A stretch of DNA of 64,000 nt from Nemophila menziesii (lineage: Eukaryota; Streptophyta; Magnoliopsida; Boraginales; Hydrophyllaceae), in the NCBI GenBank assembly GCA_029959085.1, contig JARWIR010000002.1:36543733-36607732 (forward strand), in the 5' to 3' direction. Made by a program: the position numbers and the translations under genes. Position 1 is the stretch's first letter, and the number at the start of each line of letters is the position of its first letter. Below the pieces are notes generated by a model that was given only the letters and a program-made list of their open reading frames with translations, made no database searches and was not told the DNA's origin. Shown piece by piece: positions 46,346 to 56,984 of this stretch.

Positions 46346-46932
46346 CCAACCCAAACTCAATGTTTGGCTCAGTATCCACAGGCTTTAAGTGGACCTTTTC
46401 AGGAGGGACTTTTTGATGTGAAAGGTTGTGGATGACAGGAACGGTGGGATCTAACTTCCTTGGTTTCTTACCCAAGACATAGAAGGTCTCGGATACATTC
46501 TTTGCATGAAGGGTGATGGTCCCTTCTTGGAAGTTAATGACACTTTGACTTGTGGCCATGAAGGGCCGTCCAAGTATGATTGGAACCTGCTTATCTGCAT
46601 CAAACTCAAGTATAACAAAGTCAGTAGGGATGGCGATACTGCCTGCACGGACTAAGACGTCCTCCACTGTTCCCCATGTCCTGGTAACAGAGTTGTTAGC
46701 GAACTGCAACTTCACTGGATTTTTATCTGATTTCTGAAGTCCAAGTCTATCGAACACGGACTTAGGCATAAGATTCACACCAGAACCCACATCGTACATA
46801 GCTTTCACCTTGAGCATACCATTAATTTGAATAGGAAGGTTGAAACTTCCCAGATCTTTATGCTTTGTTGGTAGCTCTCTTTCACTTCTTCTTGAAACTC
46901 TCAGATTCTCTCCTGGGATCTCTACAGTCGCT
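46345..46932 (-). pseudogene. aspartic protease of A
   Basis: VKAMYDVGSGVNLMPKSVFD carries the active Asp (DVGSG in place of DLGAS). Then DVLVRAGSIAIPTDFVILEF and QVPIILGRPFMATSQSVINF match the protease of B. It is in frame with gag but separated from it by a TAA at 46932. Protease text ends near 46400, after which the deletion junction follows. Confidence 0.75.
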
Positions 46933-48973
46933 TATTTCTCAGGAATAACTTGCGTAAAAACTTGTTGCGGTATAAGTCCTTTCTTTGCAATTTCAAGCAT
47001 TTGGGCGTTGATATTTTTGGGTGTGTATCCCTCTACAAAAGTCTTGAGTACAGTTTCATCCTTAGGATTTGTATCAGGAATAGTTGGTGACACTGGTTGA
47101 ACAACAGGTGGCGATTCCACCTTCTCTTTTTCTTGCACAGCAGGTGCAACTTCATCTTCAACTTTTGATTCCTCCTTGGAGGCTTCTTTCTCTTTCTCTC
47201 TATCTAGCTCAGCTTGATAATCCATAACCGATCGAATTTCCTCTTGCATCTTCTTTAGAAGCTATATAAATTCTGCTCTTTCTGGATCGTCCTCCACATA
47301 AACCTCTGAACAGTCAGATTCCACGGGGCTAGACTTGGTTGGTTCTTCTTCGGTACTCGGAATTTCCACGGCACTAACGGCAGCATGCGGTACTTCCTCC
47401 TTTTCTTCTTCAATTTCAAGGCAAATATCCTTATAAGCTTCGAACCCAACATTGTCATCACCTCCTTCGATTGCCTTCACTTCTTTCTGTTCCATTAAAT
47501 TGGTTAGAACTTTGTTTAACTGTTCTACTTGAGTACCTAAAATTTGAAGTGTGGCATCTTGTCCTCGAACTTTCTCTTCCTGAGCGTTCATATTCGTGTT
47601 CAAACGGTTCAGGATTTGTATTATTTGTTGATTGTCCATAGATCCCTCTTGAGGATACTGAGGTAAAGCTTTCTGATCTAACGCATCGGTATAGGCATCT
47701 TGCACAGGTTGTTGAGGGGGAGCAGGTCTATTTTGATATTGATTTTGATATTGACCTCTAGGTTGGAAAGAGTTGTTCTGTGGGCGCGGTTGATAATGAC
47801 CAAGATTAGCGGCCCCTTGTGGATTCAAATACTGCATACCCGGATGATTTCGGTTACCCCATTGATAGCCTTCTCGGTTGGATATGAAGTAATGTGGATT
47901 TGTTTCGCACTCTTCCCATGTATTATTATTCACCCCACATTGTTGACAACCTTGTGCTTCATGTACTACGTTTGCTGCAGCTAAATTCTTTTGCATCTCT
48001 AACTTCAGCTCTTTGATTTGATTTTCTAATGCAGATATTTGAGATGAGTTTGCAGTTTCTGCATCTAAAAAAAGCGTTCCTCGGGTCTTTGCAATAGGAG
48101 CTCGCGTTGATGGCCAACTCCTTTCTTGTTCAATAATATTTTCCAAAACCTCGGAAGCTTCATTATGGTTCATGGACATGAAATTACCCTTTCCAATGTT
48201 ATCCACCTTCTCTCTACCTCTATCGTTAAGTCCTTCATAAAATATAGCAAGTTGTAGAGCAGGGGTATAACCATGGAGCGGACATCTAGCTAATTTATGT
48301 TGAAACCTTGTCCATGATTCTCCTACTGTTTCTCCATCTTCTTGACAAAATCTTGCAAGCTCGGTTTGATCTTTGAGTCTCATGCTCTTCGGATAAAAAC
48401 AGTTAAAGAACGCGGCTTGAAGTTCTGTCCAAGAATTAATTGTTCCAGGTGGTTGTCTTTCTAGCCATTCGCTAGCTCTACCGGTCAAGAAGAACGAAAA
48501 CATATGACAATACAGTTGCTCGCGTGTAATGCCAGGAGTAATATAGGCATCACAAATCTGCATGAACTTCTGAATCGATCTTACCGGATCTTGAATTGTT
48601 GTACCACTGTAGAGTCCAAAACTTTGAAATTGACTAAGCATACCCGGATCGGGTCTAAATTTGATATTCTGGATCTCTGGAGGACGGTAATATATTGGTT
48701 GAACATGGAACGGTACATGAAGACCAGGGAGGTATTGTTGTACTCGATTCTGTTGATTATTTGCCCATTACCTCCTCCTAGTTGTTGTTGTACACCAGGT
48801 GGAATAAATGCTGGAGGTCCTCCTGGTGCAAAGTAAGGTAATCCTCCAGGTGGATCTAACTGTTCTTGCATGCCTGCCATAGCTCTTCTTTCAGCTCTTT
48901 CCTCATGAACACGTTTATTATAAGATCTGAAGCTCCTCTCAGGCTCCGGTAACGGAAGCCAAGAATTAAACAC
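46932..48973 (-). pseudogene. gag of element A, nearly open
   Basis: The start region LPLPEPERSFRSYNKRVHEE lies at 48973 but has no ATG in front. A frameshift near 48690 leads to the 459-residue frame 48641-47262: QDPVRSIQKFMQICDAYI, FFLTGRASEWLERQPPG, GKGNFMSMNHNEA. The knuckle CQQCGVNNNTWEEC has Asn for the ligand His. A Gln-rich stretch (NQYQNRPAPPQQPVQDAY) and an acidic tail follow. A TAG at 47262 (for CAG) interrupts, then the same frame goes on to 46932 (NINAQMLEIAKKGLIPQQVF). Confidence 0.85.
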
Positions 48974-49103
48974 TGTGAAACCTGAAAAAGACTAAAGCAA
49001 ACCACAAGCGTAAATCCGGAAAAATAAAAACTAAAAACTGAAAAATAAAAATTAATTAAAACTACTACTCGAAATAGATAAACACACGCTAGCGAGACAC
49101 AAG

Positions 49104-49121
49104 TCCCCGGCAGCGGCGCCA
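49104..49121 (-). other. primer-binding site of A
   Basis: TGGCGCCGCTGCCGGGGA on the minus strand, 6 bases after the LTR end CACCA. Confidence 0.85.
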
Positions 49122-49127
49122 AAAACT

Positions 49128-50632
49128 TGGTGTCGCCTAGGGTGTGATAAAAATAAGATAAATAAAGTCTAGAAAACTACGCACTCTCACCCTAGATAGG
49201 CACAGTACTGCAAGTATTACAGGACGTATGCAAGTTTTAGTTGATAAGTTGAGTTCGTTCTCAGGGACTTAAGTGTGTTAATCGCGTGGGTAGGAATAAC
49301 GAGTAAGAAGCAAATAATTAAAGATAGGAAATAAAAGCAATAGATTTTCGAGATTAATGATTAAAACTAAGAAAATAAAGACAATAAAGTAAAATACTAA
49401 GAATATGAGATGAGAGATATAGCTTAGGTTTTGCTAGTATGCACTAATCCGTCTAATTCTTTCTATTAGATCTAGTTGATAAGGGAGAATATTAGCTCTT
49501 GTATACTTAGTCAGGATTCTAAATTCCCATTCCTTAGACCTTGAGAGCGACTAAGGGGGTTACGGCACAACCAAGAAGCTGTTTCAAATAGGGTTATCAA
49601 ACGCTACTAAGGCCCTAAGCAAACAATTCATTCAATTGGTGATATGGTGATTAAATCATACCCTAATGACTATCTAGTTAGAATCAGTTTTGTCAGGACT
49701 AATATCGACACTAGACGTTATATGGTGTTTCAATAATTAGACACCCAGTTAAGGTGACCATCTAATTACTATTAATACAATCCTAAAGTGATCAGTTCTA
49801 GGACAAGCAATAAATCAAAACACATAAACAAATATAAAGTAAGAAGCTAATATCAGATTAAAACATGTAATTCTCAAAGAAACTTAGATAGAAGAATTAG
49901 AATTCATAGTTTATACATGATGCAAAACCCAAGCTATGGGAGGTTTAGTTCATACCTGAAGGAAATAAACTAAAAGAAATTACAAAAGACATCATCTTGC
50001 TCTCTACAATAAACTGGAAGAATAAAACCTTAAGAACTAATTACTTATGAGGCAAGGATGATTTACAAGTGATATAAGGGTGTATTTATAGGTGTTTAGA
50101 AGACCTGATTCGTTTTCATGAAGGAGAGGTAAAGTAATGGACTCCAAGCCCAACTCAAATTCGTATGGAAATAAAGATAAATTCTGCTGACTTGTCTTGA
50201 GCATATCTTCTTCGTTATTGGTCGGTTTTTGCTCCACAATATACCAAAAGAATTCTCAGCGAATTATCTACGTCACTATGAAAGGAATTTACCAAAATTG
50301 GCTTCCTTTTGGAGTTATCACCACTTCTTTAGGCGTTGCTGCAGAAATTCAGATTTAGGCAGCTTTTCCTTTCCATATTTTTAGCTTTTGTTTCCTTATC
50401 TCCAATAACCATGCTAATCTCCTTCCATATCTTGTAGTCTTTGACTTGGACTCTAATTAATCTCCATAATTATCTTTAAAACTTCAAACTAAATAAACAA
50501 TTAAACCCAATATGTTCTAAAAATAATAATTCACTAAATCAAGACTCAAAATAGGAAAGTGCATATGACTTCTAAATCACTAAAAATGATATCTCATCTT
50601 AACATAAATCTATCACAAATGAGGAGACATCA
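49128..50632 (-). repeat. 5' LTR of element A
   Basis: 1505 bases from TGATGTCTCC (50632) to CACCA (49128). It has a 24-base loss near 50563 against the 3' LTR. The TATA box TATAAATA is at 50083-50090. Confidence 0.85.
50083..50090 (-). promoter_or_regulatory. LTR TATA box of A
   Basis: TATAAATA in CACCTATAAATACACCC on the minus strand, the likely promoter of A. Confidence 0.5.
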
Positions 50633-50983
50633 ACCCCTTGTGGACGGATTCGGTCCATTATCTCTGTTAAGTTATGGCACGACGTGTGTGCAATTTTTTA
50701 GTTATTTTTTATTATTATAAACATTTTAAATCATTTAAAAAGATTAAAATTTTATTTTATTGATAAAAACAAAAAGAAATCGTCTTCTTTATACTCATAT
50801 TAGGAAAAAACTAAAAAGAAATCTCGTCAACTGCCGCATCCACCTGTAGCCAAGCTCGTCCCAGAAGTAAACTGGTGGCCACCAAAAATAATCTCACTGG
50901 AGTTGACCATTGACTACCAAAATTGACCAACATTAACCGTTGAATTTGATTGACAAGCAACCGTGGTGGTGATAAAATACATA

Positions 50984-51224
50984 CTCCCCCGTCCCAAATA
51001 CAATGTCCACTTAGCTTTTCCAGCATATTAAGATAAGTAATAATTACATACACCATTACATAATTACTCCTCATAAAGTGTCTTAATATTTTAAATATTT
51101 ATTGGAAGTATAAATTGTAATTTTTTAATAAGAGTAATAATGAAAAAAGTTGGAAAAAAGTGTCTTGATATTCTAAATGGACAATATTTTTAGGATACCA
51201 TATTTAGTAAGGACGGATAAAATA
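50984..51224. mobile_element. Stowaway-like MITE in R copy 1
   Basis: It starts CTCCCCCGTCCCAAATACAA after TA and ends AGGACGGATAAAATAAT; the CTCC(C/T)(T/C)CCGTCC ends are typical of Tc1/mariner-type MITEs. The same unit sits at 58064-58316 and 62485-62743. Confidence 0.65.
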
Positions 51225-51320
51225 ATTGTTTTGTATTATTATTTTTTATATAAAGACATTTGAAATAAAAAAAATTGAAATAAAAATAAAATATTTGCTT
51301 TGCCTAATTTTAGAATACAT

Positions 51321-51631
51321 TGTATGGAAGGAGAAGCGCAAGCAAACATATACCTATTAGATAGGAAGAGACAAGAACCACAAGAGGAGATAACCATCTT
51401 CTCTGACAACCTTGAAATAATTTAAGGTATCAAGCAAGAGTCGGTAATCAGATGGAGGCTCGGACCATGGATCACGCATATCAAGAATTTAGCAACAGAA
51501 CTTGGTCTGGTTTGTTTTGAACATAATCCGCAATGGTTTAATGGTAGAGCAGACATTCGAGCAAAAGAAGCCACGCACAAGGCATTGAGGGAACAAGATT
51601 CATTGACAAATGTGGTATGTCAATTTTCCTA
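51321..51631 (+). pseudogene. RNase H-like (RVT_3) exon in R copy 1
   Basis: A reading frame after TTTTAG, an acceptor-like site: ITIFSDNLEII, a TAA, GIKQ, WRLGPWITHIKNLATELGLV, HNPQWFNGRADIRAKEAT, ending VVCQFS and a stop. This is the later two thirds of a plant RNase H-like fold (SDN with an active-site Asp, AD in the last helix). Copy 3 has a Gln codon at the TAA site but a stop elsewhere. It could be the tail of a non-LTR element or a captured host gene. Confidence 0.6.
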
Positions 51632-52166
51632 ACTAGGAATAGGTTAATTTTCGATGAAGTTATCTGAAACTTGTTATCCGTAAAAAAAATACGTTGGGTC
51701 TAGAATTATCCCAATAAAAAGAGAAAATTACTTTTAGAAGCCAAAAAAACCAAAAATTTCTTTAGAAAGTCCTAACTAAAAAATTATTCTAACAAAGGCC
51801 AAAGTTTGATTTTTTAGTTATATTTTTTATCCTTATACCCCTACTCAGTTTTTTATCGGTACATACCAACATTTTTAATTTTTGTATAGACCAATATTTA
51901 TTTGTTTAGAACGTACCAATTTTCTGGTTTTGATATGTACCAAATGCTATTTATGTTTGTTTTTACGTTTCAAGGTCCTTAATAGTATTTTTCTAAACTT
52001 ATGGAGGGCTTTTTGTCATGCCCAAAGTTAATGTCTGGATTTATTTAGAAAACCGATCGAAGATCGTGTCGAGATTCACCCATTCATATGTGCCAAACAA
52101 TGTTTATCCCGCAAAAATACTACACAAATCTATTCACGAAATCTTTTTTCATGATATAAATGAATT

Positions 52167-52252
52167 GGTACATTCCAATCACATCACTTTAGTAAATTCC
52201 AAACACATCAATTTGGTACATTCCAAACACATCAATTTTATATATAGCAAAG
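52167..52252 (+). repeat. 24-base repeat array in R copy 1
   Basis: Three to four units of GGTACATTCCAAACACATCA plus ATTT; read as protein they give the 8-residue repeat HSKHINLV. The matching array in copy 3 is at 63663-63755. Confidence 0.7.
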
Positions 52253-52689
52253 ATATCTAAATCTAGATCTAAAACAAAACAAATAGAAATCTTTTTACAA
52301 ACAATATTGGAATTAAAAAAAAAAGAAACCAAAATAAAAAAATTAAAGCACATCTCTTCGAACGCGCTTGGACAATTAAAATCGGAAGGGCTGGAGACGG
52401 GATCTAATAAAACCTGATGTGTGGAGATGGAATCTATTCAAATCGGTATCGGGTGTGGAACCCGTGTTTGGAATTTGTTGTCCTTTTTTGTTGTGGAAGA
52501 AGGAATCCATCATATTTGAAAGTCATGAAGTAAAATTGGCCTTGTAGAGAAATGAATCCATCATATTGAAAAGTCATTAAGGGAAATTGGTCTCGTGTAA
52601 CCTTTATAGCCATTAAATGAATGATTTGGAAATTTGCGAATTTAGTAATACGTTGAGAGCCATGGTGTACAAGGAGAGTTTACTTTATC

Positions 52690-53030
52690 TTACTTGGCTT
52701 CAACTCAAAGATCCAGTGTGACACCGGGCAAACAGCGTGGCTTCGTCAGTTCTGGAGATTGATGCGGTTCCGGCGAGAGACTAGGCCAATAACGGTTGAG
52801 GCGTACCTAACCCTGTGCCTCGTGAGAGATGGATGCGGGGTTCTGCTGGTGGAGACAGGCAAAGCACCAGATCGGAGAAGGAGTACAACATCGGGTGAGA
52901 GAGGGAAGGCTGCTTTCCAGGCGCCGACGGTGTCAAGAGCAGCGGCGGTGCGCTGAAAATGGTGAGGGGGCGGGTTTCTCATGCTTACGTTGCGTTGGAG
53001 ATAGAGTGTGAGAAAGGGCTTTGTAGAGGT
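52690..53030. other. GC-rich gene-like fragment, unrecognised
   Basis: A GC-richer stretch with CGGCGAGAGAC and CAGGCGCCGACGGTGTC. All six frames are short (up to 78 residues) and low in complexity, with no family match. It might be the first exon or leader of a lost gene. Confidence 0.35.
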
Positions 53031-53990
53031 CTGATTAAAAACAAATCATAGTAGGTTTTTTTTAGTTTTTTATTTTTACTAGTAGTAGTAATAGTATTGG
53101 TATTGGGGGACTTTTTGGGATTTTTTATTGTCTCTAGTTGGGATTTAATGGATTAATTAAGCGAGAATTTTGTGAATATTGTAAATATTATATGGACCTT
53201 TATAAATAATTGCTCCCAATAAAAAATCAGGTTATTGTTTGATTGATTGAGGAGGCCTTGTCCAAAATATAGGGACATATTGTAATTAGTTCAAATTGTT
53301 TTGTTGTTTTGAATATTATAGGGACTTATTATATAATTAGTTCAAAATATAGGTTATTTTGCATTTATAGGGACCTATAAATCCCAAAATATAGGGACCT
53401 ATGATGAAATTTTTGTAAAATATAGAGATTTTTATGGTAATAAATTTACACTACCACTGAACCCCCTTGGTCTCCCAACAAAAACTCCCTACTCAGCCCA
53501 TGTAAGTTCTTTTAATTGACTTAAGTTAAAAATACTGATATCATCTTCCACTATCTTTCACCAACTAAGTGAAGAAGGTGAGGTTTCTTAGCACACTAAG
53601 CACATTTTATATGTAATACTATTGTGTGTTTATATATATGCATAACTGTATACGGGTGATAAGCCTATTAAATAGAAACATATTAAATATAAACATACGC
53701 GTATATAAGTATAAAATCTAGATTAAGTCTAATTGATCATTAATTTTAAATGTTTACTAAATTAGGAAAAAATGTTAACATAGATTTGATGCTTTCAACA
53801 TTTTATATTCTGCATAGGTCTATCTACATAGGTCAAGAATAAGGTCAATGGGCATGTCATTTCAATTTGTCATCAATAATACTAAGTATGATGGTAAGAT
53901 TTAGTAAATGATCTTGCTGTACAATACATGTTTTTGCTGTATATACTTATTATGTAATACATGAAAGAAAGTTTGATGTACATTATTATT
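53031..53990. other. AT-rich DNA with short ATAGGGACCTA repeats
   Basis: 53255-53440 has several copies of TATAGGGACCTAT-like text, similar in style to 58900-59340. Otherwise nothing recognised. Confidence 0.45.
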
Positions 53991-54149
53991 GGTTTTTTAA
54001 TAGGTCACTATTCCTGATAATACTGGGAGCAAATCTCCGCCATTGACGATATACAAAGACAATTGATGGATGCATGGAGTATCTACTCGGAATTACTCCT
54101 TTTCCGGCTGATCTATCCGCCATTGTTTGTGCGGCTCTCATTCCTCCAC

Positions 54150-55015
54150 CGGCTCGTGTTGAAATTATAAGTCCACCAGTTGATTGTGAGCAATTATTAA
54201 TGAATGAATATATTGTAATCTTCACATAAAGGAATGAACAAATTCTTAAATGTAAAAGATAGAAAAGGAGAAACGTGAAACCAAAAAGTCAAAAGAAGAA
54301 CAAGAATTGATGTTTAGAATATAGATTGAGTAATTTAAAAAGAAATTTATGGTGTACTATTATTTTGCAAAGTATTTGTTGCTTTATTATTTTAATTTAA
54401 ATTATGCTGGAACATATGTTGTAAGAACAAACAATAATTGAGGTTTTGGAAAAAAAAATCAATAATTGAAGTAATAACTTTTGATTAGTATTTGTTCTTA
54501 TCCATCGTCTTCTTTGCTCATGCTTGATAGAGCTTTTATGCCTGCCACAGGATTACTAAATTTCATAGATGGGCCATGGAGGTGAGCGAATAATAATATT
54601 CACTACCAATAATATAGATCGATTAGCCTTTCCTGGTCGTATGGATATACACATTCAGATGTGCCTTCAAGACATTAGCAGCTAATTATATTGGGATTAT
54701 TCATCAGTCTCTCTTTGATGTTGTAGAGACGGCATTAGATAAAGTAATATTTTTAAAGTTGTTTGTTTTTTTCCTTTTTTATATACCACCTTCTTTTAAA
54801 AATTATAGTCACTCATATAAGTAAAATGTTCAACAAGTGACTCCTGGTGAGCAATTATTAACGAATGAAGATATTGATATCCCACTGGAAGGAGTGACAA
54901 AATTCATACATGAAAATAATAGAGAAAATGAGGAGCTTGAAGCAAAAAAGTCAAAAAAAAAGAAATGGTCGCTGAAGAGGAGAAAGAAACTGTTTAGAAT
55001 ATAGATCAGAGTAAT
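54150..55015 (+). pseudogene. AAA ATPase (AATP1/BCS1-like) pseudogene, C-terminal part, end duplicated
   Basis: The family is membrane-anchored AAA ATPases of plants. From 54550: TGLLNFIDGPW, a one-base shift, GGERIIIFTTNNIDR (sensor region), PGRMDIHIQMCLQ, a shift, then TLAANYIGIIHQSLFDVV and a donor GTAATA. After an intron, 54840-55012 gives TPGEQLLTNEDIDIPLEGVT and a lysine-rich end. The expected DPALLRPGRMD is shortened to AFPGRMD. The last exon and its downstream text also occur earlier (54160-54450, CEQLLMNEYIVI), so the end is duplicated in tandem about 680 bases apart. The N-terminal part and Walker motifs are missing. Confidence 0.7.
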
Positions 55016-55447
55016 TCACAATGCAATTTTATGGTGTACTATTATTTTGCAAAGTATTTTTTACTTTATTATTTTACTTCATATTTAAATTTAGCAAGAG
55101 CTGTGTAACTTTTATCGCTTTTGAAAAGTAACTATATTTATCCAAAACCAGAGGGAACATATGTTGTAAGAATGAACAGTAATTGAACGGATACCTTTAA
55201 TTAGTATTTGTTCTTATCCATTGTCTTTGTTTCTCATGTATAGAGCTCTTACACCATTGAGAATCAGTCGCATCTCCATCAGACATAATAGAATGTATAC
55301 AACATCTTTTCCAAGTGGAAAAGGGCAGACAAGGAGGTGTTGGCTATGAAAGTTACACCATGACCTCCACCATTACTCAGCAACTTGTTCCTTTATTACG
55401 TGATACTTCTATTAACATTTAATATTTTTTTAATCTCCTTACACCTC
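55016..55447. other. downstream duplicate of the ATPase pseudogene, unassigned
   Basis: 55020-55080 and 55190-55230 repeat the text after the first duplicated exon (TTTATGGTGTACTATTATTT, TTCTTATCCATTGTCTT). Nothing else recognised. Confidence 0.5.
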
Positions 55448-55514
55448 CTATGAATAATGTAGGAACTTGTATAAAGGCCAACCTTACACAAGTTCCTACA
55501 TTAGCTATTCATAG
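55448..55514. repeat. inverted repeat (hairpin)
   Basis: GTAGGAACTTGT (55459-55470) pairs perfectly with ACAAGTTCCTAC (55488-55499), 17 bases apart. The pairing extends outward to CTATGAATA with a 4-base bulge. Confidence 0.7.
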
Positions 55515-56430
55515 ATTCCTTTATTAGATTTTCTTTGATGTATTACTTAATAATATAGCTTCAAAGGAACCTACCTTAGTTTTTGTTCAAGTTTTAAATT
55601 ATATAATAGAGAATCTCAAATCATGTATGCCAGATTTAGGAAATTATTCTAAATTTAATGTAAGTATATTACTTAAGGCTATTTTTATTCACCATTTTAT
55701 GATGAGTAATTAATATAGTTGTTCGAGCATACCTGGTGACAATAAATGAGTAATTCAATATAACTGACATATAATTTACAAAAGCTACTTGTGCTAAGAA
55801 TAGAAGTGACCTGGTTTACATACTGCAACAAGAGATTATGGTAATGTAGAATAAACATCTTCTTCATGAGTGATGAATCATCGTCTTATTGCTTGTTCAA
55901 GTGTCTCCTTGGTAATTGTCAATTCCTGTGGTCCTACACTTTCACGATCAAGTTCACTTTTCAATAACAATTTCATTACCAAACAATTGTATTTTTATTT
56001 GCAACATATATTGACTTAGAGATGGCCAATGATAAGAATTTCCAAGCATTATACTCTCTCTAGTAAAAACCAAATCTGATGTCATAGTCACCATAATTAG
56101 GATTATTGGAGTAGTTGCTCCTTCATTCGTTTGAGATATATATTTTGGACCAACGTTTTCTAAAAACTGCAATGGTAAAAACCAATTATTTTATATTATA
56201 CCCATAATAATGGGTTTGGACCCGTGATAGAACTAAGACTAATAAAGGAGTTATAGTAACAATCGCCCATAGAGAAAAGAGTGGTTGATGTATGAGGTAT
56301 TGGAGACCAATTTTATCGTTAATAGGGAACATGTGGCTAGAGTCTTCTTCAAATAGGTCACAACAAATACTAAAGAATCCTAAACAATTAAAAAATACAT
56401 AAAGAAATAAAAATAATTGGAAAAAAGCAT
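55515..56430. other. unassigned DNA
   Basis: A plus-strand stretch near 55560-55660 (KEPTLVFVQVLNYIIENLK) and a minus-strand frame at 55954-56172 look mildly protein-like, but no family is recognised. Confidence 0.35.
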
Positions 56431-56760
56431 GGACCACTGAGTGACTGAGTAGCGGGTCGCTAAGTAAAGAGTCACTGAGTAGCGAGTTGCTAAGTAACAA
56501 GTCACTAAGTATCAACACTATTGATCTATAGCCAAGACACACTGCCAACACCGGCACCAGGGAGTATTTTCTCATAGATTTTACTGAATATAATTAATAT
56601 TCATCTCCGATCACCACCGACATCACCACAGAGCATACTTAGTGATTCAATGAGTACGAAAAAGTCACTGAATTTCTTTAAGTATAATCAGCAATTTACT
56701 TAGTATGCGAAGTAAATCACTGAGTATGCTTAGAGAATTCTCAAAGTATTACCTAAATTA
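56430..56760. repeat. short tandem array (GAGTCACTGAGTA), related to 13530-13760
   Basis: GTCACTGAGTAGCGAGTTGC and GTCGCTAAGTAAAGAGTCAC occur in tandem, followed by CACTGAGTATGC text. Neighbouring CACCACCGACATCACCAC recalls 13495-13525, so this may be another copy of the 13236-14793 insertion. Confidence 0.5.
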
Positions 56761-56984
56761 CGGCGTATTAAAACACAAATAAAGTAGAAAATTGTATAAA
56801 TTTTATTTTTATTATATAAAAGAATATTACAGCCTTTAATAAAAAAATCCAAACTAAATATTACAGAAGTTACATTCCTTAAAAAGATATAAAATTCCAA
56901 TAATACAAAAAAACAATGTCACCTACCATGAACAAACAAAAAAGTTCGCTGAGCTTAGACTGGACCTTCAAAATTTGGCCTCAG

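Larger units (their letters stand above)
23533..50632 (-). mobile_element. Athila-like element A, internally deleted, hosting B
   Basis: Read on the minus strand: 5' LTR 49128-50632, primer site, gag, protease, last part of integrase, third ORF (split by B at 26835-44218), conserved tract, polypurine tract, 3' LTR 23533-25040. Without B its length is about 9.7 kb. RT, RNase H and the integrase core are absent, so it is non-autonomous. It lies inside repeat R; no target duplication remains because the left end is eroded. Confidence 0.85.
50633..52500 (+). repeat. repeat R copy 1, right half
   Basis: It resumes at CCCCTTGTGGACGGATTC and follows copies 2 and 3 (GTTAAGTTA, AACTGCCGCATCCACC, GTAGCCAAGCTCGTCCC). 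It includes a MITE, an RNase H-like exon and a 24-base repeat array. Against copies 2 and 3, about 160-170 bases between the two halves are missing. The right edge is uncertain, since copy 3 runs off the window. Confidence 0.75.

Noticed and set aside
52746..53011. Overlapping frames on both strands in the GC-rich stretch
   Set aside because: Six-frame openness with no family signal; recorded only as an unrecognised fragment.
56186..56575. 129-residue minus-strand frame with a hydrophobic stretch and LLSDSLLSDPLLS repeat
   Set aside because: The repeat comes from the short tandem DNA array; the hydrophobic part is low-complexity AT-rich DNA.
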